The notes beneath the pieces were generated by a model. It did no database searches, was not told the origin of the DNA, and worked only from the letters and a program-made list of their open reading frames with translations. From Candidula unifasciata (Eukaryota; Mollusca; Gastropoda; Stylommatophora; Geomitridae), in the NCBI GenBank assembly GCA_905116865.2, contig CAJHNH020001101.1, forward strand, positions 289,501-353,500: DNA of 64,000 bases, written 5' to 3'. Position 1 is the first letter of the stretch. Every line of letters starts with the position of its first letter. The translations under genes and the position numbers were made by a program. Positions 14,127-26,100 of the stretch are shown piece by piece.

Positions 14127-17100
14127 TTATATAAAATCTAATTAATAATGTTTTGTAGTCATTCATTTTATGCATTCTTGTTTATTCAGTCATTTGTGTT
14201 TATTTAGTCATTCACATTTATTTAATCACCCATGTGTATTTATTCAGCCATCTGTGTTTATTCAGTCAGTCGCATTTATTCAGTCATTTGTGTTTATTTA
14301 GTCATCTGTGTTTCATATTCATGTTTATTTAGTCATGTGTTTCATATTCATGTTTGTTTAGTCATATGTGTTTCTTACTCATGTTTATTTAGTCATCTGT
14401 GTTCCTTATTCATGTTTATTTAGTCATCTGTGTTTCTTATTCATGTTTATTTAGTCATTTGTGTTTCTTCTTCAGTCTTCCATGTTTATTTAATAACTTC
14501 TGTTTATTCCACGTATGGGTTCAGGGGTCCTGCTGTGGGGAAAACAAAAATAGACCTCCTGCCTCCCCAACAAGCATGTGCGCTTTCTTAAAAGTCTGAG
14601 TGCATCGGCCTAAGAGGCAAGGAACCAATAATCTGCATACAGTTAATTCAGATCTGTTAAACAGATGTGCACACAACACTCAGGTTCTATAAAAAGACTG
14701 TAGGTGGACGAACAACCAGAACTTTCCGCCCGAGTTTACAGCCAGTGAGCATGAAGAAGAAGAAGTTGTACATTTATTTGGTCTTGTGTGCTTGTTCAGT
14801 CATCCATCCATATTTATTCAGTCAGTCACATTTATTCAGTCATTTGTGTTTATCAGTCTTTTGTATTTATTCAGTCATTCACATTTATTCAGTCATTAAT
14901 GTGTGTGTTCCATAGTTTGTATTGAACACCATATTTCTGCTGTTGCCTCCCACAGACAAAGACTACAGCACTGCAAATGCATTTGTGATTACATTTGTGG
15001 TGAACAATCACCTGGATCCGAAACAACTGGAGCCCGCCAAGGCATGGGAGGCCAAGTACATCGAGTTTATGAAGAATTATACAGCAGAACATCCCGGTGT
15101 GCAGATTGCTTTCTCCGCAGAGGTCTTGTATTGTTTATCCATATTAATCATTTTCTTTGTCTATTACTTTGTAACTGTATTTTGTAGCTTTTTCTGTCTC
15201 AACTCAGCTCTGTGTGTCCGATTTTCTGCCTGCTTGTGTAAGTCTGATCTATTTCACCTTGTCTGTCTGTTATCATATATTTACTTAAGCTGCCTGACTC
15301 AGTTGATATAATTTATTTACAGACTTTGTCTAATCCAGTGATTCCCAAACTGTTCACCCTGACCGCAACTTCTTCACAGGGGCGCCGAGAAATATTCGAA
15401 GATACACGAGTTTTTTTTTTTTTAATCTCTCACGTATGAATAGTCTTAATTTTACTTAGGTTAGGGCGCCGTGGAAACATTTTAATTGAAAAAAAGGCTA
15501 AGAAAAGTTTGGAAAACACTGGTCTAATCAGTTGTGATTTTCTGTCCAGCCTTTAATGTCTGGTGGGGTGGCTAATATTCATCTAAAAATTAGCTTCTCC
15601 TTTTTATCCTTCCTTCTTTCACTTACTATCGCTTGTTTAATCTACTGATTACTGATTTAAGAATCATTATCATAGCACACTGGGCATACCCATAGGTGCT
15701 CCTCTCCTTTAGCAAATGTCTTAAAGTGTAGATGTTAACTTTTTCTATAGCACACTTTTTATAAACTTAACTTTCGCTTGCATTTATACATCCCTCCTTA
15801 CCGGATCCACACCTAATTTCTCGTTTACGTTCTTACACATATTATTTCATCTAACATCTTCTGTTAGCATTTGTTCATAAACGGTCTTCAGAATGTCTTT
15901 GTTTAGTACAGATGTTTCTGTAGCTGTCGCTTTTGTGGCCAAAAAATCAGCTCTTTCATTTTCTTGCACTCCTGCATTGCCCAGACAGTGTATCGATATG
16001 AGTCACTGTAAAGTTGACCTGCTAATGCTCGGTGTCCACTCATGCCACATTTGTCTGTTTTAAGCTGTCCTCAGTACCGACTAAAAATGAGACACTAATT
16101 CCTCTTCTAACTATTTTCTTCTATCTAATTCAGAGCTGCAGTGAGTACTTCCACCTCCATCCTCATGCTTGAAGTTGTAGATAGGTAGATAGTTAACTAA
16201 ATTATATCTGTCACCATCTCTTTATTTAGTTATATCTTATAACTAGTACCGCTATAATTAATTAGCCACTGTTTAAGTATCATTTGTATAACTACAGTAA
16301 AACCTTGATAATAGGAACATGCTTAACTCTTTCAGGCCCATGAATTTTGACAGACTTGGCCCAAATTAATTTCCCTTTACAAAAATGGCAGAGGGGTGGG
16401 TGCACAAGAAAGGCTATAGAGATTGTAATAGACTTCTAATCCCTATAAAAGAATATATTTTTAAAAGAGAAATGAATGTACATTTTGAATCTGATGATAA
16501 GTGTTTGTTTAATTTTGTTACAGTTAGTGGGAAAGAAGAATTCATCAGGTGTTAATTTTGCAAGGACAACATTTCACACAAAACGTCTTCACTTACCATG
16601 GTTTTGCAGCCACAAGAGTAGTAAATATCCAAATTCAAGAACAAAACTTCAAAGTTTGTTCAATTTCCTAACATATTCCAAAGTTATAATAACTTTCTGG
16701 GTTAGTTTAGCACTCAGGAGCTCTTAGTTCTCACAGAGTGCTGGGCAAAATTTCAGAGAAAAAAATGGCAGAAAAATAAGCCACTACACACAAAGTATTT
16801 ACTTTGTACAGTTATTTACAGACTGTAGCTGCGATGATTTAGTGTAGCTTAGCCATAGTATAGTACTGTCTCTTTGTTTAGAGCACTTTTTTTCTCTTAC
16901 ACCATAAATACGGTAGTATGGGACATTGTCTGTGTAATAAACTCATTAGAATCGCTAGATTCCGAACAGCTGATCGTTCAGCTTCACTGGTAAAAATTCA
17001 CCGTCCGAAACACTTTCCAAAAAATCTAAATTTTTATTATTATCACAATTAAGAACATCTGACTGAAACAATTTCAGAGCTTCGGCCGCAGAAAGACGCA

Positions 17101-20100
17101 TTCTGCGACCTGTACTTGTAGTTGGAACATTGGTATTCATGGCACTCAAAAACAAACTTAGAAAATGAACTGCAAAAAAAAAAAATTCACTGTTTTTTCT
17201 CTCAAATTATCCATGTGTGGTTTAGTCAAGGAAATGAAACTAAAAGGATTTCGGCAGAGTGACTTTCCCTGAATAGTTTAATTGTACCTCCAAACATTAG
17301 AAAATAGTACAAAGCCGCGTGCGAAGCAAAATGTAAGGGACACACAATTGACGATGACACCGTTGTTTGGGCAAAACGGAACCTTCTCAAACAACGCTCA
17401 CATCGTTGTTTAGGCCTCAAAGAGTTAAGATAATCGCTCTTCAACATGAAAACAGTTTTGTTCCAGCAGAGTTGTATCATTATCTCAAAAATAAAGGTGA
17501 GAGGATTGACTTTATTGCACTGGGTTTTATTCCATATGGCTCAGTCTCTCTCAAGAAACAGCTAGCTACCTGCCAGGAAGCGCTGCACGTAGCACAACCT
17601 CTGTTGCTCTAGCGACGATCCCCAGGAATCTCCTCAAAAATTGCACCCGTGAACTGAACGGCGCCACTGAAATGAACCCACGACCTTTAGAGAGCAAAGC
17701 AAGCGGCTTGACTTCTTAGCCACAGAGACCCCCAGTGTTGTATTATTATGACACCTATTACTCCCCAAATAGTACACATTTTTTATCATTAGCTCTTGAT
17801 TTTTTTTGTCTCTTCGAATTTATGTTGACAAGGTTTTACTGTATCTGTATTCCTTAATCCAGTTAACAAACATATACCTACCCTTATCTTGGTATCTAGT
17901 AAGCCACCTTATTGCTGTCAGTCCTTCAAATTTACAGTGCATTTGCTTGAGAAGCAAGGAACTGACTGCATACAAATAAGTCAGATCTGTGCACGCAAAA
18001 CCCAAGCTCTGGAAAAAGACCAAAAGTCCAGGATTGGATGAACAACCAGAACTTTTCAGTGGAATTTACAGCCCACGAACACAAAGAAGCAGAAAAAGAC
18101 TATTGATAAATCTGCGTCTGATTACCCACTGTTTAACAAGCACTATGATTCTGACCAGTTAAACTGTTACAATCTTTCAGAGATCTATAGAGGATGAGAT
18201 TGACCGGCAGAGCCAGAGTGACATCATCACCATCCTGTGCAGCTACCTGATCATGTTTGCCTACATCACCATCTGCTTGGGACAGTACACCAGCTTTAGT
18301 AGGATCCTGGTTAGTATAGCTACAGACGGTTAACCAGGCAGTGGCTAGATATACTGACAGTGACAGGACAGCTAACTAGACAGTAGCTAGACATAATGAC
18401 AGTCACACCATCTGCCTGGGACAGTACACCAGCTGTAGATGATCCTGGTTAGTATAGCTCAGACGGTTAACCAAACAGTGGCTAGATATACTGACAGTGA
18501 CAGGACAGTTAACTAGACAGCCAGCTAGGCAGTAGCTAGACATAATGACAGTCACACCATCTGCCTGGGACAGTACACCAGCTGTAGACAGATCCTGGTT
18601 AGTATAGCTACAGACGGTTAACCAGGATAATGAACAGTGACTAGATATACTGACAGTGACAGGACAGTTAACTAGACAGCCAACTAGACAATAGCTAGAC
18701 ATAATGACAGTCACACCATCTGCCTGGGACAGTACACCAGCTGTAGACGGATCCTGGTTAGTATAGCTACAGACGGTTAACCAAACAGTGGCTAGATATA
18801 CTGACAGTCACAGGACAGTTAACTAGACAGCCAGCTAGGCAGTAGCTAGACATAATGACAGTCACACCATCTGCCTGGGACAGTACACCAGCTGTAGACA
18901 GATCCTGGTTAGTATAGCTACAGACGGTTAACCAGGATAATGAACAGTGGCTAGATTTACTGACAGTGACAGGACAGTTGACTAGACAGCCAACTAGACA
19001 GTAGCTACACATAATGACAGTCACACTATCTGCCTGGGACAGTACACCAGCTGTAGACGGATCCTGGTTAGTATAGCTACAGACGGTTAACCAAACAGTG
19101 GCTAGATATACTGACAGTCTCAGGACAGCTAACTAGATATACTGACAGTGACAGGACAGTTAACTAGACAGTAGCCAACTAGACAGTAGCTAGACATAAT
19201 GACAGTCACACCGGCTGTGGACAGATCTGGTAAGTGGGAGTCAGACGCTTGAGAGTGCAGCAAGCATAGCTGAATATTTCAGTCATTCTTCGATTCTTTC
19301 CAGGGACATGTTATTTTAATTCATTACATCATAAGAAATGTTTATTTTAACTAATAGATAATTCTACCTGAAGTAATTAAAAAAAAAAAAACCTTTGTGA
19401 CAGAACGGGTTAAAGTAAGCATATGTACAGAATGAGTTGGTGTACAAACTGGCTGAGGTATAAGGAGTTGAAGAAATGGAAGCATCTGAACAGTGATAAA
19501 GAAACATGCATGGTGATTTTTTGGGGACTAAAATAGTTAAAAATTAATAAAACAAGAATAATCCTGAGCTGCAACCCCAAAAGGAATCACGTTGAGCTCT
19601 ACTTCAGAAGAAGCATATTGATGTTATTATAGTTGACGTAAAAAAAAAAACTTAATCGGTAAAAGAAGAAAAAGAAATCATCTTCACAATGTCACAGACA
19701 CGAATGACAAAATTAATGTTGCAGCAAGAAAACCTAAAACCTTCATTTACATGCGATACAATTGGGCAGTCATACAGTTACAGACAAAAATACATATAGC
19801 TGCTGAGATTTTTTGGCACGCCCTGTCAAAAATATTCAGTCATTGATTAAATACTTGAGTCTCTTTGTTCATATATCACTTCATGAAAAAGATCCAGGGC
19901 AGGAAGTGACCTAGTGTTGTAAGGCATTTAATGTGTTGTACAAGTTGATCTTTATTTCTTTAAGAAGGCTGTTCTTTGAAGCATAGTTCTATGTTTTGTT
20001 GGTCTTCTTCTAGATAAGTTGGGCTGAAAGATGCAGATATATACAGCCTAGCTGTAAACACATTGAACAGTTGAATGTGTTCATGTATCATTGCATGGTA

Positions 20101-23100
20101 CTAGACAGGAAGTGACCTAGAAAGGAAGGTAAGGCAGATGGGATTGGGAGTTACGACAAGGGATGTAACTTATAATTGACATGATTTGTTGTTGTTTCAG
20201 GTGGATGCTAAGATTTCCTTGGGTCTTGCCGGTGTCATCATTGTACTCTTGTCCGTTGGTGCTTCCCTCGGCTTCTACAGCTACTTGGGCATCCCTTCCA
20301 CACTGATCATCATCGAAGTGGTGCCCTTCCTTGTTTTAGCTGTTGGAGTGGACAACATCTTTATCCTAGTTCAGAAATATCAGGTATGGATGGAGGTGGA
20401 TTCCTGCAGGTCCATAGTTTGAGTCATAATTATCACTATTACGTCTGGCTCTGTTGCTAAGAGGCTAAGGAATGCAGTTAACAGTTTCATAATCCTCAAG
20501 TACTAGGGTTTGATTTTTGTGGTGGATGGGGGCAGAAACTATACTTGCAGCTTTTGAAAGAGATTAGGGCCTCACCAGGTACTATTTCCAAAGATGGCAT
20601 GGGTGCACTGTAGCCTACCTTCACTGTGAAGATGGCACTTCTTAAAAAACAGTACCATTTATTATGCAAGTTGCTCAGGTTACTTCCCTGTGTGGGTTCC
20701 GGGGCCCCATTGTGGGGGAGGGGGGGGGGGGGGAGAACACAAGAATAGACCCACTGCCTCCCCAACCAGCCTGTCGTAAGAGTTGACTAATTGGGGCTTT
20801 CCTTCAAAGTCGAAATGCATCTGCCTGAGAGGCAAGGAACCAACAGTCTGCATACAAATAAGTCGGATATGTAAAAGGGATGTGCACACAAAACTCAGGT
20901 TCTGGAACATGTCTAAAGGGCAGTGGTGGATGAACAACCAGAACTTTGTCCACTGCGCAGTCAATAGGAGGCTCGCTTTCAAATCCAGCCGCAACTCACT
21001 GCAGCCCAGGGCCGGTGTTCGAAACCGAGCGGTTTCCCGAGGTTCACCCAGCCTCTCTGTATTGGGTACCAGAGTTAACACTCTGGGGTAAATGGAGGAA
21101 GGTCACTGTAGCTACGAAGTTGCGACACAGGCGGACAGTTTCTTATCATCTGTTTGTATTGGTGGCAGAGCACTTATGGTTTATAACCGTGTGCAATGAC
21201 GCTGGTTCACATCTCCCAACTTTACCTTTTATCTTTTAGTTTACATCCGGTTGAATACGAAGAAGAAGGAAGACAAGTTAGTGTTGCACTGTTTTACCAC
21301 GGCTATATGACTTACTTCATCCAGTTTCACTAATGTTGGATGTGTTGGCCTAAAAGGACAGATATCTTTTTAAGTTAAACACAGAGGAAGGAAGATTCAT
21401 TACAGTTGTCACTGGCATTTTTTGAAAATTGCTTATTGGAAAAATTGTTAGTTTCTAAGTTGATAATAATGTTAAAAATTGTCTTTGTCTTTTTCATCTC
21501 CTAATCTAGTTATCCATTTGAAGTGTTGGTAGGATGGGGGTGGAGGGGATGTAAGGATCTTTTTATGTTCTTTCTAATGTGTTGATCTTTGTTTCTTTAA
21601 GAAGGCAGTTCTTTAAGGTCATTGTTCCATCTTTGGTGGTTTTCCTCTATCTGTATTAGGCTAAAAGATGCAAATAAATGCAGGTAAAGTAAAGGTAAAG
21701 TCGGGAGATGTGACCCAACGTCATTGCACACGGTTATAAACCATAAGTGCTCTGCCACCAGTATGGACAGCTGATAAGAATTGTTCGCCAGTGTCGCTGT
21801 TCGCACGTAACTCTGTAGCTACAGCGATGTTTCTCCATTAAGCCCAGAATATCAACTCTGGTACCCATTACCTAGAGGCTGGGTGAACCCCGGGAGCCAC
21901 CCGGTTTCGAACACCGACCGTGGCTGCAGCGAGTCGCAGCTGGATTTGAAAGCGGGCCTCTTATCGACTGCGCTAACGCTGCCCCAAAATATATGCAGCC
22001 TAGCTATAATCCACAACACAGCCTGCTTACTGTATCTTAGGGTAAACACAGAAGAGGGAGAAGAAGAAAATAGAAAATAATTATCATTATCTCAATGGTG
22101 CTGTTTTGTTGTTACAGAGGGAAGTTCTGCAAGATGGTGAGACAGTGGAGCACATGATTGGTCGTGTGGTTGGAAAGGTTGGGCCCAGCATGCTGCTGAC
22201 AAGTCTGTCTGAATCCCTGGCTTTCTTTCTTGGTAAGTTACTCTTTCCTTTAGAGAGTTTGGAAACAAAACACTAGCAGTTGTACTTTTGGTGCAGTCCC
22301 AGGGAGTGTTCAGCACTCAGCTATAGTGGTTGCTTACCCAGACAGTCACCACATGGTGTTCACATCTAGAATTATTGCATTTGATTGGTGAATCCCTCAG
22401 ATCAGTGTTCTTCAACCTTTTTTACACCCGCAGAACGGGACATTGTTTCGCGGACCACCTGGCAGCTAAAAGAAAATGTAGACAGTCCTTTATTTGTACA
22501 AAAACGAATCTCATAAAGTTTTCGGCTCACACGTCTGCTCCCTTTTAGAGGTTAGAGACCTATGCAGCAGTATACTGCTAAAATCACGTAGCCACCACAT
22601 GGTTAGGCAGACATTTTTGGGGAATTGCAAATGGACTACCGTTTTAAAGAACACTGCTTTAGATGATTGTTTTAAGCTTTATAAAAGTCCAGTGCTTTGA
22701 TATTTAGGTCATTTGAGTGAAGAAAGAAGCTTGTGTCTTTGACACCGTAGTTCCCCACCAGGCTCCTACCTGAAGGTTTGACACTGTTGTTCGTCTTCAG
22801 ACTGCACTGAAAGTTTGACACTGTTGTTCCTCTTCAGACTGCACTGAAGGTTTGACACTGTTGTTCCTCTTCAGACTGCCCTGAAGGTGTGACACTGTTG
22901 TTCCTCTTCAGACTGCACTGAAGGTTTGACACTGTTGTTCCCTTTCAGACTGCACTGAAAGTTTGACACTGTTGTTCCTCTTCAGACTGCACTGAAGGTT
23001 TGACACTGTTGTTCCCTTTCAGACTGCACTGAAAGTTTGACACTGTTGTTCCTCTTCAGACTGCACTGAAGGTTTGACATTGTTCCCCTTCAAACTGCAC

Positions 23101-26100
23101 TGAAGGTTTGACACTGTTGTTCCTCTTCAGACTGCACTGAAGGTTTGACACTGTTGTTCCTCTTCAGACTGTACTGAAAGTTTGACACTGTTGTTCCTCT
23201 TCAGACTGCACTGAAGGTTTGACACTGTTCCCCTTCAGACTGCACTGAAGGTTTGACACTGTTGTTCCTCTTCAGACTGCACTGAAGGTTTGACACTGTT
23301 GTTCCCTTTCAGACTGCACTGAAAGTTTGACACTGTTGTTCCTCTTCAGACTGCACTGAAGGTTTGACACTGTTGTTCCTCTTCAGACTGCACTTAAAGT
23401 TTGACACTGTTGTTCCTCTTCAGACTGCACTGAAGGTTTGACACTGTTGTTCCTCTTCAGACTGCACTGAAGGTTTGACACTGTTGTTCCCTTTCAGACT
23501 GCACTGAAAGTTTGACACTGTTGGTCCTCTTCAGACTGCACTGAAGGTTTGACACTGTTGTTCCCTTTCAGACTGCACTGAAAGTTTGACACTGTTGTTC
23601 CTCTTCAGACTGCACTGAAGGTTTGACACTGTTCCCCTTCAAACTGCACTGAAGGTTTGACACTGTTCCCCTTCAGTCTGCACTGAAGGTTTGACACTGT
23701 TGTTCCCCTTCAAACTGCACTGAAGGTTTGACACTGTTCCCCTTCAAACTGCACTGAAGGTTTGACACTGTTCCCCTTCAGTCTGCACTGAAGGTTTGAC
23801 ACCCCTGTAACTAAAAGAGTAGGACCCTAGATGCCAGTTCAATAAGATAAATCCCAGAAACCCCATTCAGCCTCCAAGGAAATTGTAATTAACTCTACAG
23901 CTGCTATCAGGTACTTTCATGCTGAATCTCGCTGTCTCGTGAGGGGTAAGTGTTGGAGCTCTCAATTCACAGCAGGAGGGACAAAGACATACAGGGTATG
24001 CACATAGCAGAAGTCTTGCTTGCCCTGACACCATTTTATTGAACCCACTGTTGCGTAGTGCATGGACACTTACTTGCTGGCCCAAAGGTCTTAAGTTCAG
24101 ATCTGCGTTGTGTTCAGATCTGCATTGTGTCACTTTTTTTTTAAATTTGGACTTAGCTCCTAGGTTGACCTAGTATAAAATAGATGCCAGGTAAATGTCC
24201 TGGGAAGTATAGGTGGTCGGCATAGTTTTGATGACATCACTTTTTACTGTTATCATATTATAAGGATGACCGGGAAAAAAGTATCAGTGTTAACTCGATG
24301 TAATTCATTTCTAGGTGCCCTGACACAGATGCCTGCCGTGAAAGTATTCTCTCTCTATGCAGCCATGGCAGTGTTGATTGACTTCCTCCTCCAGATATCC
24401 ATCTTTGTTTCTCTGTTGACGTTGGATGCTAAACGACAGGAGGTGCGTATTCTTTCTACATAGTTAGAGGTGCAGAGGCATGGGTAGGAGTGGTGGCATC
24501 TTTCAGTTTTTTAAGATGATAGTGTTATATTGTGCTGTATGGAGGCATGGGAAACCCAGCCCAATGATGGCGAGCTATAGCACAAAAGCCTGGGAAGTAT
24601 TGTGGAGAAAATGTGTCGGCCATGCATGATGATCCTTCTCTCTGCCTGCCTTGTTTACTGCAGAGAACAAGTATAACCACTATATTTGGAACAGGTGTGG
24701 ATGGTGTGTGAGAACCTGCCTTTGCTTACCGCTACGGTGTATGGACTCCCTGTGTGGGTTCTGGCGACCCCATTGTATAGAACGAAAAGATTAGACTTGC
24801 TGCTTCCCCCTGATAGGCACATCATAAAAGTCGACTAATTAGGGGTGTAACTTTTGAAGTCAGAGTTATCTGCTCGAGAGGCGAGGAACCAACAGTCTGC
24901 ATAGAAATAAACCAGATCTCTAAAACAGGTCTGTATGCAAAACTGGACTTCTGGAACAAGACTAAAGTCCAGAAGTGGACAAACAACTAGCACTTTCTGC
25001 TGGAGCAGCTGGTGAATGCAAAGAAAAAGTATGTGGAAGTGGACAGCTTAAATGTGTGTCTTTTATTCTGTGTGTATGTGTGTCTGTTTTACCTTGTGTC
25101 TGTGTGCCTGTGTATTTCTTTGTGTTTGTATGTGCGCATACACACTTCATATGGAAGTGGAAGGCTTAAATGTGTCTCTTTTATTCTGTGTGTCTGTTTT
25201 ACCTTGTGCCTGTGTATTTCTTTGTGTTTGTATGTGCGCATACACACTTTATGTGGAAGTGGAAGGCTTAAATGTGTCTCTTTCATTCTGTGTGTGTGTT
25301 TTACCTTGTGTCTGTGTGCCTGTGTATTTCTTTGTGTGTGTAAATGTGCATACACACTTCACATCTATGCAGTGCTTACATAATTTCTCTACATATGTGC
25401 TGACTTGTATTCTCTGTTGTTTATTCCTCTATGATGATAATGTATATATTTCTGTAATTCTATACTCATGTATTTTGTATCCTGTTACATGAAAATACTC
25501 CCGGTGTATTTGAATTGTTATCCTGTTCTGATGTTGCAGGCAAACAGGGTTGATGTGACGTGCTGTGTGCAGCCGTCACTCGGGAAACGACAGCCACAGA
25601 AAGGCTTGCTCTACAAATTCATCAGTGACCACTACTCACATTTTCTCATGAAGGAGTGGGTCAGACCTACTGTGGTGAGTGTTATCTATGTCATGAAGGA
25701 GTGGGTCAGACCTACTGTGGTGAGTGTTATCTATGTCATGAAGGACTGGGTCAGACCTACTGTGGTGAGTGTTATCTATGTCATGAAGGAGTGGGTCAGA
25801 CCTACTGTGGTGAGTGTTATCTATGTCATGAAGGAGTGGGTCAGACCTACTGTGGTGAGTGTTATCTATGTCATGAAGGACTGGGTCAGACCTACTGTGG
25901 TGGGTGTTATCTATGTCATGAAGGAGTGGGTCAGACCTACTGTGGTGAGTGTTATCTATGTCATGAAGGAGTGGGTCAGACCTACTGTGGTGAGTGTTAT
26001 CTATGTCATGAAGGACTGGGTCAGACCTACTGTGGTGAGTGTTATCTATGTCATGAAGGAGTGGGTCAGACCTACTGTGGTGGGTGTTATCTATGTCATG

